In this document: one piece after another, positions 25,203 through 32,696 of the stretch
How the letters are laid out: each line of letters opens with the position of its first letter
How positions within the stretch are numbered: the stretch's first letter is position 1
Origin: Kitasatospora sp. NBC_01266
Lineage (GTDB): Bacteria > Actinomycetota > Actinomycetes > Streptomycetales > Streptomycetaceae
Assembly: GCF_036242395.1 (NCBI RefSeq)
Contig: NZ_CP108458.1
Coordinates: 6,448,001 to 6,512,000 of the forward strand
Direction: 5' to 3'
DNA: 64,000 bases
Notes under the pieces: model-generated
The model's input: only the letters and a program-made list of their open reading frames with translations
Told to the model about the DNA's origin: nothing
The model's database searches: none
Program-made: the position numbers and the translations under genes

Positions 25203-26633
25203 GTGGCCGGGTGGATACGGAAACGCATGGTGTTCCAGACAGCGGGGGTGCTCGTCGCGCTGGCTGCCGCGGCGGCGCCGTCCGCGCCCCTGACCTTTGC
25301 CTCGCCGGTGGCATTCGGTGCGCCCGCGGCCGCTTCGGGCGGGGCGACGGCGGCTGGGCAGCCGTCGCTGGACGGTGGTGGCCCGCGGGTTCTGCCGCAG
25401 CCGCCGGGGGCGGAGGTGGGGTCGCCCTTCGCGGCGCCGACCGCCGTGCTGCCGACCGGGGCGCCGAGTGCCGGACCGGTGTCGCCGGTGGTGTCGCTGT
25501 CCGTGGGCGGAGCCCAGTTGCCGGCCACGGTGTTCGCCGCCTACCGCAACGCCGAGGCTTCGCTGGCCGGCACCGATCCCGGCTGCCACCTGCCGTGGCA
25601 ACTGCTGGCCGGCATCGGCCAGGTGGAGTCGGGCCAGGCCGACGGCGGTCGGGTCGACGCCTCCGGCACGACGTACACGCCGATCCTCGGGCCGGCGCTG
25701 GACGGGACGAGCGGCTTCGCCGCGATCCCGAACGCCGACGGCGGGACCTACGACGGCGGCGGTTCCTGGGCTCGGGCCGTCGGTCCGATGCAGTTCCTCC
25801 CCTCCACCTGGGCGGTGTGGGGCGCCGACGGCAACGGCGACGGCAAGGCCGACCCCAACAACGTCTGGGACGCGGCGCTGGCTGCCGGCCGCTACCTCTG
25901 TGCGGACGGCCGCGACCTGTCGGTGCCGGGCCAGCTCGACAAGGCGGTCCTCGGCTACAACAACTCCACCGACTACCTCAGCACGGTGAAGAGTTGGATG
26001 GCTTACTACCAGACGGGTGCCACGACGGTGCCGGACCTGTCGGCCACGCCTGGCCCGGTGGCCGCCGTGCCGACCGGGTCCGGGGCGTCCGGGGCGTCCG
26101 GTACATCCGGATTGTCCCTGGTGCCCGCCACGGCGGCGGTGCCCACGGCCGCGCCGTCGCCCACAGCCGTGCCCACAGCGCAGCCGTCCGCCGCCGCGTC
26201 GCCGACGGCCGGACCGACCGCTGGACCCACGGCCGGACCGACGGCCTCGCCGACCGCCTCGCCCTCGCCGACCGCGAAGCCGTCGCCCACGGCCACCGCC
26301 TCGCCGTCGCCCAGCGCGACGCCGTCGCCCACGGCCAGCGCGACGCCGTCGCCCACGGCCAGCGCCTCGCCGACGGCCACCCCGAGCCCGACGCCGACCG
26401 CCTGCCCGTCCCCGACGGCCGGTGCGTCCGCGTCCGCGTCCGCGTCGGCGTCCGCCTCCCCGAGCCCGTCGGCCTCGGCCTCGCCGACGGCCTCGTCGTC
26501 GCCGAAGCCGTCCGCGACCCCGGGCTCCCCGGCGCCCTCCGGCACCCCCTCGCCGGGCTGTGAGTCACCCTCGCCCACCGCCGCCGCGCCGACGAGCTCC
26601 CCGAGCCCGTCGCCTTCCGCGACCGCCAAGTGA
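25203..26633 (+). CDS. Secreted lytic murein transglycosylase with long Pro/Ser/Thr/Ala tail
   Basis: A 476-residue exported protein. GTG 25203 is preferred because GAAGGAG precedes it and the signal peptide (MVFQTAGVLVALAAAAAPSAPLTFA) then sits normally; a frame start 54 nt earlier is less likely. The SLT_2/MltB-like domain spans about residues 100-280: CHLPWQLLAGIGQVESGQADGG with the catalytic Glu, WARAVGPMQFLPSTWAVWG, and DGNGDGKADPNNVWDAALAAGRYLC. The last 170 residues are low-complexity repeats of P-T-A/P-S-P type, a probable wall-spanning linker. It cuts peptidoglycan outside the membrane. Confidence 0.9.
   Translation: MAGWIRKRMVFQTAGVLVALAAAAAPSAPLTFASPVAFGAPAAASGGATAAGQPSLDGGGPRVLPQPPGAEVGSPFAAPTAVLPTGAPSAGPVSPVVSLSVGGAQLPATVFAAYRNAEASLAGTDPGCHLPWQLLAGIGQVESGQADGGRVDASGTTYTPILGPALDGTSGFAAIPNADGGTYDGGGSWARAVGPMQFLPSTWAVWGADGNGDGKADPNNVWDAALAAGRYLCADGRDLSVPGQLDKAVLGYNNSTDYLSTVKSWMAYYQTGATTVPDLSATPGPVAAVPTGSGASGASGTSGLSLVPATAAVPTAAPSPTAVPTAQPSAAASPTAGPTAGPTAGPTASPTASPSPTAKPSPTATASPSPSATPSPTASATPSPTASASPTATPSPTPTACPSPTAGASASASASASASPSPSASASPTASSSPKPSATPGSPAPSGTPSPGCESPSPTAAAPTSSPSPSPSATAK
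26135..26630 (+). repeat. Low-complexity coding repeat (Pro/Ser/Thr/Ala tail)
   Basis: Degenerate 6- to 12-nt units built from CCGTCGCCCACGGCC-like blocks encode PTA/PSP/TAS repeats at the transglycosylase C-terminus. A run of GCGTCC/GCGTCG units near 26430-26460 encodes alternating Ala-Ser. Such arrays expand and contract easily. The opposite strand carries long open frames that are only shadows of the repeat. Confidence 0.8.
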
Positions 26634-26645
26634 GCGAAGCGCCGG

Positions 26646-26671
26646 GCGCCGCGGGCAACGACTCGCGGCGC
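26646..26671 (+). terminator. Possible hairpin terminator after the transglycosylase gene
   Basis: Arms GCGCCGCG (26646-26653) and CGCGGCGC (26664-26671) flank a 10-nt loop, 13 nt after the stop codon. The stem is short but GC-rich. Confidence 0.5.
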
Positions 26672-26829
26672 TCGGTGCCGACCTGATGCGGCGGTTTCAC
26701 TGGACGCTCGTTCGTGCACTCCTGGGGTGCGGGGTTCGTAGGTGACGTCGAGTCAACTTGTGATGATATGCGGACAGTCGACCGGAATTGGACTGTGTGC
26801 CACCGCCCATTAACCAGTACCTATGGCAC

Positions 26830-27744
26830 ATGCGTTCTCCGCTTCCTGCCCCGGCCCCCGAAACGCACCCACCCAGGATTCGGCACCGCCCCCCGCTCGA
26901 ACCCGGCATGCTCGCCAGTCCGAGGTACCGGGTGCTCGGTCCGCTCGAAGTACGTCGCGACGGTCAACCGTGCACACCCACCGCCCTCAAGCGCCGCGCC
27001 CTGCTGGCCCTGCTGCTGCTCCACGCCAACGAGCCGCTGTCGGTGACCGTGCTGATCGACGAACTCTGGGACTGCCATCCGCCCAGGTCCGCGACGGCCA
27101 CCCTGCAGATGTACGTCTCCGGGCTGCGCCACACGCTCGACCCCGACCACCGGTTCGCCGGCCGGGACCCCAGGCAGCATCCGGTGCTGCGGACCGAGGG
27201 CTCGGGCTACCGGCTGCGCGCGCGGCCCGGCGAACTCGACCTCGACCACTTCCAGGCGCTGGCCGGGCTCGGCCGCTCCCAGCTGCAGTCCGGCCGGTGC
27301 GCGGTGGCCGGCGCGAGCTTCCGCGGCGCGCTGGCGCTCTGGCGGGGGACGCCGCTCGGCGATCTCGGTGAGGCCGCGCTGCCCTCGCACTACCGGGTCC
27401 GGTTGGAGGAGGAGCGGCTCGCGGTGGTGCACGACCGGATCGGTGCGGACATCTGCCAGGGCCGCAGTCGCGAAGTGATCGGCGAATTGGAGGAGTTGTG
27501 CGCCCGCTACCCGCTGCGCGAGGCCTTCCACGAGCAACTGATGCTGGCGCTCGCCCGCACCGGCCGGTGCGCCGAGGCACTGGGCGCGTACGCGCGGGCC
27601 CGCCGTACGGTCGTCGAGGACACCGGGATGGAGCCGGGCCCAGCACTGCGCGCCACCCAGCGGGCGCTGCTGGACGGGCACTGGCCGAACGACACCCGGC
27701 ACGAGCGGTGTCGCCCGGCGCCGCCCGCACAGCTAGCCGTCTGA
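26830..27744 (+). CDS. SARP-type transcriptional activator (BTAD domain)
   Basis: About 304 residues from ATG 26830; TTG 26788 and ATG 26908 are alternatives, and none has a strong ribosome site. The OmpR-like DNA-binding domain is YRVLGPLEVRRDGQPCTPTALKRRALLALLLLHANEPLSVTVLIDELWD with GSGYRLRARPGELDLDHF. The bacterial transcriptional activation domain covers CAVAGASFRGALALWRG to LGAYARARRTVVEDTGMEPGPALRATQRALL. SARPs switch on antibiotic clusters. It sits beside, and convergent with, the candidate peptide operon and overlaps the flavin-reductase 3' end by 12 nt, so it is the likely local activator. Confidence 0.88.
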   Translation: MRSPLPAPAPETHPPRIRHRPPLEPGMLASPRYRVLGPLEVRRDGQPCTPTALKRRALLALLLLHANEPLSVTVLIDELWDCHPPRSATATLQMYVSGLRHTLDPDHRFAGRDPRQHPVLRTEGSGYRLRARPGELDLDHFQALAGLGRSQLQSGRCAVAGASFRGALALWRGTPLGDLGEAALPSHYRVRLEEERLAVVHDRIGADICQGRSREVIGELEELCARYPLREAFHEQLMLALARTGRCAEALGAYARARRTVVEDTGMEPGPALRATQRALLDGHWPNDTRHERCRPAPPAQLAV

Positions 27745-28251
27745 GTCGTAACCTTCCCCGGCGATCCGCCAGTTGAGGCGTCGGCGGAAGTAGATCAGTG
27801 GCTCGCCGTCGTCCAGCACGCAGTCGGCCGCCTCGCCGACCAGGATCGCGTGGTCACCGTGCTCGAACACCCGGCGGGCCACGCAGCGCAGATAGACCGG
27901 GACGCCGAGCAGTCTGGGGACCGCGCCGTCCCACTCCCAGGGCGGCGCGGCGAACTTGTCCTCGCCGCTGCCCGCGAAGACCTCGGCGAGCCCGGCGTCG
28001 GTGTGCCCCAGCAGGTGCACGCCGAACGCCCTGCCCGGGCCCAACTCCCGGCCGGTGCGCGAACTCCTGGACAGGGCCAGCAGGACGGAGGGCGGGCGCA
28101 CGCTGTACGAGCAGATCGAGGAGACGAGCAGCCCGCACGGGCGTCCGTCCGCCCGCCGCGCGGAGACCACGGCCACGCCCGACACCAGTCGCGACATCGC
28201 CTCGGTGAACTGGCCGGCCAGTTCGGGCGCGGTCGCCTGCTGTACCTTCAT
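27733..28251 (-). CDS. Flavin reductase-like protein (FMN-binding split barrel)
   Basis: A 172-residue protein starting at ATG 28251. The sequence AMSRLVSGVAVVSARRADGRPCGLLVSSICSYSVRPPSVLLALSRSSRTG, then FGVHLLGHTDAGLAEVFAG and FEHGDHAILVGEAADCVLDDGEPLIYFRRRLNW, is characteristic of the NADH:FMN oxidoreductase component of two-component monooxygenases and halogenases (PF01613). No flavin-dependent oxygenase partner lies in the same gene group. It is separated by 25 nt from the TPR gene upstream and is the last gene of the leftward peptide operon, so it may support a redox modification of the peptide. Confidence 0.88.
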   Translation of the reverse strand: MKVQQATAPELAGQFTEAMSRLVSGVAVVSARRADGRPCGLLVSSICSYSVRPPSVLLALSRSSRTGRELGPGRAFGVHLLGHTDAGLAEVFAGSGEDKFAAPPWEWDGAVPRLLGVPVYLRCVARRVFEHGDHAILVGEAADCVLDDGEPLIYFRRRLNWRIAGEGYDSDG

Positions 28252-28276
28252 CCGCCCAGTCCCTCCGTCCGGTCGC

Positions 28277-30460
28277 TCACCGGTCCTCGCCCGGTCCGTG
28301 CTGGTCGCTGTCGCTGTCGCTGCCGGTGGAGCCGTCCTGGCCCGCGGCCCGCAGGCAGGCGTCCCGGTGCGAGCGCGCGTCGGGGTCGTCGGTGGCGGTG
28401 AGCACCGCCTCGAAGTCGGCCGCCGCCTGGGCGAACCGGCCGGCCGCCTGGTGGACCATGGCCCGGTTGAACCGGAACTCCGGCCGGTCCGCGAGCTGGA
28501 GCGCCTGGTCGAAGTCGGCCGAAGCGGCAGCCAGGTCACCTGCGGCATAGGCCAGTTCGCCCTTGAGTGCCCAGGCCTCGGCCAGCTCCGGATCGCTGCG
28601 CAGCGCTGCGTCCAGCGCCTGCCCGGCTTCCTCGCCGGCACCCTGCTCGGCCAGCAACCGCCCGCGCAGGCAGAGCAGATGGGCGTGCTCGGGAGCGAGC
28701 GCGAGCCCGGCCTCGACGCCCTCCAGCGCGGCCTTGGCATCTCCCAGGTCGGCCAGCACGCCGGCGCGGTTGAGCAGCGCGTCCAGGTGCTCCGGTTCGA
28801 GCTCCAGGGTCCGTTCGAAGTCGGCCAACGCCCCTTCGAGATCGCCGAGTTCCAGCCGGGCGTCGCCGCGGTTGTAGTGCGCCTCGGGGAACGGCGGTTC
28901 CAGGCTGAGCGCCTTCTCGTAGTCGGCGATCGCCTCCTCGGTGCGGCCCAGCCGGCGCAGGATGTTGCCCCGGTTGAAGTAGTGGTCGGAGAAGTCGTCG
29001 TCCGCGCCGATGACTTCGGCGTAGTCGTCCAGCGCCGCTGCCATCCGCCCGCTCATTCCGTTCACCTGGGCCCGGTTGTAGCGCAGGCCGACCCGGTGCC
29101 AGGTGTGCTCGCCGAGACCCAACTCCTGGTCCAGCCGGGCCATTCCCTCGTCCAGCAGGCGCAGCGCCACCTCGGGGCGCTTGGCCCGCACCTCGACCAG
29201 GGCCAGGCCGTTGCGGTTGAACACCGAGTAGAAGGCGCGTTCCTTGGGGTCCGGCAGCAGCGCGGCGATCGCGATCGACTGGTTGACCCAGGCCCGGGCC
29301 AACCGCTCGTCGCGCTGCGGCTCGGGGTAGTGGCGGGCGTAGAGCATGCCGGTCTCGTAGGCGAGCTTCATGTGGACCACCGGGTCGAGCGAGGTGCGGC
29401 GCGCCTCGTCCTGCACGGCGAGCGACTCGTCGGCCCGGCCGGCCGCCGCCAGGCAGACCTCGGTGTCCCGGGTGAAGACCCACCACAGCTCGGGCTGCTC
29501 CTCGGCGCTGACCAACGCGCGTCCCTGCTCGGCGAGTTCGGCGGCGGTGTGGTAGAAGCCCAGGTACTTGCACCGGGTCTGGGCGAAGCGCAGCGCGGCC
29601 AGCCCGGCGCCGCCCGGGTCGCCGCCGCGCATCAGGTGGTACGGGATGGCGCCCAGTCGAAGCGAAGGCTCCTCGAGCGCCGCGAGTTCGGCGGCCCGGC
29701 GGTCGTGCAGCGCCGCGCGTTCGGTGGGGTCCAGCCGCAGGTAGGCGGCGGTGCGTGCGGGGTCGTCGTCGGCGCCGTCCGCGTCGACGTGCGCGCGGGC
29801 GAGCTCGGCCGTCCGTTGCCGGTCGGCCTGGTGATGATCCGTCAGATCACCGGCCGAACCGGCCGCGGTGACCTGGGTGACCTGGGTGGTGTGGGCGGCG
29901 AGGGCGGCCGGCAGCGAGACGGAGACCGGGCCGGGCGGGTCCAGCAGCGGCTCGACTCCGGTGCCGACGACCAGGGTGAGCAGCTCGGCGGGGATCCGCC
30001 GGAGCGCCGCGGCCAGGAACTCCTGGTCGGTGACGTCGGAGTGCTGCACGTTCTCGACCACCAGGGTGCGGGGGCCCGCGCCGAGGTCGGTCAGCGCGCT
30101 GAGCAGGAAGTCCACCAGTCCGTGCGAGACCCGCAGCGAGTGCAGCCGCGCCGGGTACCGGCTGACCTCGGCCGGTCCGACCGTCGACTGCTTCTCCAGG
30201 ACCCGCACGATCGGCGGCACCAGGTCGGTCAACTCCGGTGTGCTCTCCTGGAGTTCGACGTAGTGGCGGGCGGCCAGCGCGGGCCGGCGGCGCAGCGCGT
30301 CCGGAGCCAGCAGCCGAAGCAGCGTGCCCGCCGCGGTGTACGGCCCGCGCAGGTGCCGGTGCGCGTCCACGACGGCGAGCACGGGGGGCAGTTCGAGGCC
30401 GGCGCGCAGCCGGTCGCGGTCGGCGCGCAGCGGCGCCGAGATCCAGTAGTGGCCGCGCAT
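28277..30460 (-). CDS. TPR-repeat protein with degenerate STAND/LuxR-like N-terminus
   Basis: A 727-residue cytoplasmic protein starting at ATG 30460. The first 180 residues resemble the ATPase part of LuxR/MalT-type STAND proteins (PPVLAVVDAHRHLRGPYTAAGTLLRLL; PRTLVVENVQHSDVTDQEFLAAALRRIPAELLTLVVGTG), but no Walker A P-loop is present and the Walker B Asp is replaced by VVEN. A helical middle follows. From about residue 480 to 710 there are six to seven TPR units (HYFNRGNILRRLGRTEEAIADYEKALSLEP and similar). It has no DNA-binding domain. It probably serves as a protein-protein scaffold. It is the third gene after the 25-aa peptide gene, 36 nt from the M50 gene. Confidence 0.75.
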   Translation of the reverse strand: MRGHYWISAPLRADRDRLRAGLELPPVLAVVDAHRHLRGPYTAAGTLLRLLAPDALRRRPALAARHYVELQESTPELTDLVPPIVRVLEKQSTVGPAEVSRYPARLHSLRVSHGLVDFLLSALTDLGAGPRTLVVENVQHSDVTDQEFLAAALRRIPAELLTLVVGTGVEPLLDPPGPVSVSLPAALAAHTTQVTQVTAAGSAGDLTDHHQADRQRTAELARAHVDADGADDDPARTAAYLRLDPTERAALHDRRAAELAALEEPSLRLGAIPYHLMRGGDPGGAGLAALRFAQTRCKYLGFYHTAAELAEQGRALVSAEEQPELWWVFTRDTEVCLAAAGRADESLAVQDEARRTSLDPVVHMKLAYETGMLYARHYPEPQRDERLARAWVNQSIAIAALLPDPKERAFYSVFNRNGLALVEVRAKRPEVALRLLDEGMARLDQELGLGEHTWHRVGLRYNRAQVNGMSGRMAAALDDYAEVIGADDDFSDHYFNRGNILRRLGRTEEAIADYEKALSLEPPFPEAHYNRGDARLELGDLEGALADFERTLELEPEHLDALLNRAGVLADLGDAKAALEGVEAGLALAPEHAHLLCLRGRLLAEQGAGEEAGQALDAALRSDPELAEAWALKGELAYAAGDLAAASADFDQALQLADRPEFRFNRAMVHQAAGRFAQAAADFEAVLTATDDPDARSHRDACLRAAGQDGSTGSDSDSDQHGPGEDR

Positions 30461-30496
30461 GGTGCCTGCCTTTCACACAGTGGTCGGCGGGGGGCG

Positions 30497-31759
30497 TCAG
30501 GCGATGACGTGGTGGAGCCGGGAGCGGCGGCTGCGCAGGCGCTCGCGGAGCGCGATCCAGACCGTGAGCATGACCTGCGCCAGGGTGAGCAGCAGGAAGA
30601 CCGTGGAGTCCAGCAGTTGTACCCAGCCGGCGTGGTGGCCCGGGCTGAACCGGGCCAGCGAACCGGTCACCATCCGCAGGAAGACCGGGCCGAGGGCGAG
30701 CAGGAAGGTGCTCAGGCTGGCCGCGTAGCCGCCCAGGATCAGCCAGGAGTACCAGCGGGCGATCCGCCGGTCCACCGGGTGCCAGAGCGACTCGTCCAGC
30801 AGCCGGTCGCGGCGGCCCAGCACCCGGTTCAGCCGGTTGCGCAGCAGCCGCATCGCGGTGGTGTGCAGGTCGACGCAGCCGAGCACGGTGGTGATCAGCA
30901 CGTAGATGTCGGTCCGCAGGTAGAGGAAGAACTGCCAGAGCAGCCGGACTCCGGTGGCGAAGGCGAGCCCCAGGCAGACCCGGCTGGCCAGGGTCGCCGC
31001 GCCGCCCGGCCCCCGGGTCGCGTCCGCCACGATGATGAGCAGGCTCAGCAGCACGACGTCGGCCACCATCCCGGCCAGGATCGGCAGATAGCGCTTGCGG
31101 CGCTGGACCGCGACCAGTCCGTCCAGCGCGGTCTCGATCACCAGGAAGTAGAACCGGTACGACATGCTGGTGCGCGACCGCACCCCCAGGCGGCGGGCGG
31201 CCAGCGCGTGGAACGCCTCGTGGACCGCGATCAGCGGGACGGCGGCGACCAGCAGGGTCAGGTTGATCACCGCGTAGTAGCTGCTGAACAGCATGTCCTT
31301 CGACCGCGGGAACAGCTCCGGCGCGCGGACCACGCAGACCGCCGCCCAGGCCACCAGCGCCGCGTAGCAGAGCCAGGCGACGGGTGAGAAGAGCGCCCGG
31401 CCGAGCCGCTGCCAGCGGACCGGCTCCAGCACCGCCGCCGCCTCGCCCGCCTCCCGGACGAAGCCGAGCTCGCGCAGCGCCTCGACCACGTCCGCCACGT
31501 CGGCGCTCTCGCCGTACTCCGCCTGGTACCAACGGGCCGCCTGCGCCGGGGTGTCGCCGGCCGCGAGACGGCGGACCAGTTCGGCGCCGTCGGGTGGGAA
31601 GATCGCGTAGGAGTCGGTGTCCGCGCGCCCGATGGTGACCTCCTCGCCGTCCTCCAGGTAGACCAGCGGGTGGAGTGCCAGCGGGGCGTCGGGATCCGCT
31701 GCGGGGTGGGTGTCGGCGGGTTCGGCCGCGGCGGAGTCGAGTTGCCCTTGGTCCGTCAT
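30497..31759 (-). CDS. PqqD-like domain fused to M50-type membrane metalloprotease
   Basis: A 420-residue protein starting at ATG 31759, preceded by AGGAGGAG. Residues about 30-115 (HPLVYLEDGEEVTIGRADTDSYAIFPPDGAELVRRLAAG...VVEALRELGFV) look like the winged-helix PqqD/RRE fold that grips RiPP leader peptides. The rest is a multi-helix membrane domain with zinc motif HEAFH (180-184) inside AVPLIAVHEAFHALAARRLGVR, as in the 'putative peptide zinc metalloprotease' branch of M50. It could bind and cleave, or escort, the 25-residue peptide encoded just upstream. A second protein of the same architecture lies at 60057-61265 in the TOMM cluster. Confidence 0.82.
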   Translation of the reverse strand: MTDQGQLDSAAAEPADTHPAADPDAPLALHPLVYLEDGEEVTIGRADTDSYAIFPPDGAELVRRLAAGDTPAQAARWYQAEYGESADVADVVEALRELGFVREAGEAAAVLEPVRWQRLGRALFSPVAWLCYAALVAWAAVCVVRAPELFPRSKDMLFSSYYAVINLTLLVAAVPLIAVHEAFHALAARRLGVRSRTSMSYRFYFLVIETALDGLVAVQRRKRYLPILAGMVADVVLLSLLIIVADATRGPGGAATLASRVCLGLAFATGVRLLWQFFLYLRTDIYVLITTVLGCVDLHTTAMRLLRNRLNRVLGRRDRLLDESLWHPVDRRIARWYSWLILGGYAASLSTFLLALGPVFLRMVTGSLARFSPGHHAGWVQLLDSTVFLLLTLAQVMLTVWIALRERLRSRRSRLHHVIA

Positions 31760-31796
31760 GGTGCTCCTCCTGGGCGGCGGCGCCGACGTGCCCGGG

Positions 31797-31817
31797 CCGC
31801 CCGACCCACTCGGGCGG
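31797..31817 (-). terminator. Hairpin between the 25-aa peptide gene and the M50 gene (possible attenuator)
   Basis: Arms 31797-31804 and 31810-31817 form a perfect 8-bp GC stem with a 5-nt loop. Outer segments GTGCC/GGCAC can extend it with bulges. It lies in the 120-nt gap after the peptide gene. RiPP operons often place a partial terminator here so that precursor mRNA exceeds enzyme mRNA; that role is inferred. Confidence 0.5.
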
Positions 31818-31879
31818 GTACCCGCGGCACGCCGACGCCTTGGATTCCATTACCGCTGAACCGGGTCGGCCGACCTGGG

Positions 31880-31957
31880 TCAGGCGGCCGGGTACATGTG
31901 ACAAGCGGCGGTGGTCAGGCGGACCGGGCCGGCCTTGCGAATCTGGATCTTCTTCAT
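31880..31957 (-). CDS. 25-residue peptide, candidate RiPP precursor
   Basis: An ORF of 26 codons, ATG 31957 to TGA 31880-31882, preceded by the near-perfect ribosome site GAAGGAGGTG with 5-nt spacing. The product starts MKKIQIRK, continues KAGPVRLTT (residues 8-16) and ends AACHMYPAA (17-25). A basic, Ile-rich start followed by a small core with Thr15, Thr16, Cys19, His20, Met21, Tyr22 and Pro23 is typical of leader-plus-core precursors. It is the first gene of a leftward group: peptide, PqqD/M50 protease, TPR protein, flavin reductase. I do not recognise the peptide family. The strong ribosome site, codon usage and synteny with a leader-binding-type protein support it as a real gene; the modification is unknown. 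Confidence 0.8.
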   Translation of the reverse strand: MKKIQIRKAGPVRLTTAACHMYPAA

Positions 31958-32253
31958 CTCTGCACCTCCTTCTCTCGGGCGGGGGCTGGTGGTCCCATCC
32001 TCGACAAGGTGGCCATAGTCCCTCCAGAATCCCGCCAAACTCCTGGCGGACGGCTGGAAGCGGCCAGGAATTGGCGCCGCCCGGCAGTGGATTCGCCGGG
32101 CGTTCTGCGGGAATCAAGCGGAGGTCCTATTCGCGCTGCGGCTGGCATTTGTCCGGCGGGGTCGGGGAGTCCGGCGCCGCACGAAAGTCGGCGCGTGTGC
32201 GCAGGAAGTCGGCTCGTCCGGAAAGATTCATCGGCAGTTCATTTACCGACTCA
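31958..32253 (-). promoter_or_regulatory. Presumed promoter region of the peptide operon
   Basis: About 300 nt upstream of the 25-aa gene with no supported gene. It is noticeably less GC-rich than its surroundings, consistent with transferred DNA. It contains the inverted repeat CCGCCA (32032-32037) / TGGCGG (32044-32049). Promoter boxes and SARP heptamer repeats cannot be assigned with confidence. Confidence 0.4.
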
Positions 32254-32406
32254 GTGGCATTCGTCCTCGGCACCCGGCCGGAAATCGTGAAGCTGGCTCC
32301 GGCGGCCCGGCATTTCCCGCTGGCGGCCCGGGACGCGTACACCGGGCAGCACTACGACGCGGCCATGTCGGACGTGTTCTTCAGCGAGTGCGGCCTGCGC
32401 CGGCCC
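32254..32406 (+). pseudogene. Remnant of a wecB-type UDP-GlcNAc 2-epimerase gene (N-terminal 50 codons)
   Basis: From GTG 32254 the frame reads VAFVLGTRPEIVKLAPAAR, then YTGQHYDAAMSDVFFSECGL. This is the unmistakable beginning of UDP-N-acetylglucosamine 2-epimerases (GTRPEIIKLAP...TGQHYD...MSDVFF). Homology ends near 32406, and the frame continues into unrelated ARRRRASLCS sequence and a stop at 32472. A full epimerase has about 370 residues, so over 85% is missing. It marks an old deletion or insertion boundary next to the peptide operon. Confidence 0.75.
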
Positions 32407-32696
32407 AGTGCGCGCAGGCGGCGTGCCTCTCTTTGCTCGCTGTCGGGGACGTCTGACCTGTTCAGGCCCTGATGCCCTTTGTGGGCGAACGAGAGGGTCA
32501 TGAATCGCTCGGGTGAGTGAACCTGAGCGCGGGGGTGGGCATGGCCGGGGTGAGGACGGTGAGCAGGCCGGCGGCGACGGGAACCGGGCGGGCCGTGCCA
32601 GGTGTCGTCGAGGTGACAGCGGCCGCGCGGTATGCGAGGGTCGGGGCCGGCATCGTGCCGGCGTGCCGGGGCCGGCATCGTGAAAGCAGCGTGACC
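32407..32696. other. Non-coding stretch between the wecB remnant and the BBE-type oxidoreductase
   Basis: A 290-nt region without a supported gene. It contains lower-GC sequence up to about 32510 and a short repeated GTGCCG-GG(C/G)-GCCGGCATCGTG block near 32645-32685 (GGGGCCGGCATCGTG occurs twice). It presumably carries the promoter of the oxidoreductase gene. Confidence 0.4.

Noticed and set aside
27956..31387. An 1143-codon open frame on the plus strand opposite the TPR and M50 genes
   Set aside because: The minus strand encodes clear TPR repeats and a zinc-protease motif. The plus translation is low-complexity and has no start signal.
31880..31957. The 25-aa peptide as the missing substrate of the TOMM cluster
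   Set aside because: It is more than 18 kb away, on the other strand, with its own PqqD/M50 protein, and its tail has just one Cys and two Thr. A link cannot be excluded but is not supported.
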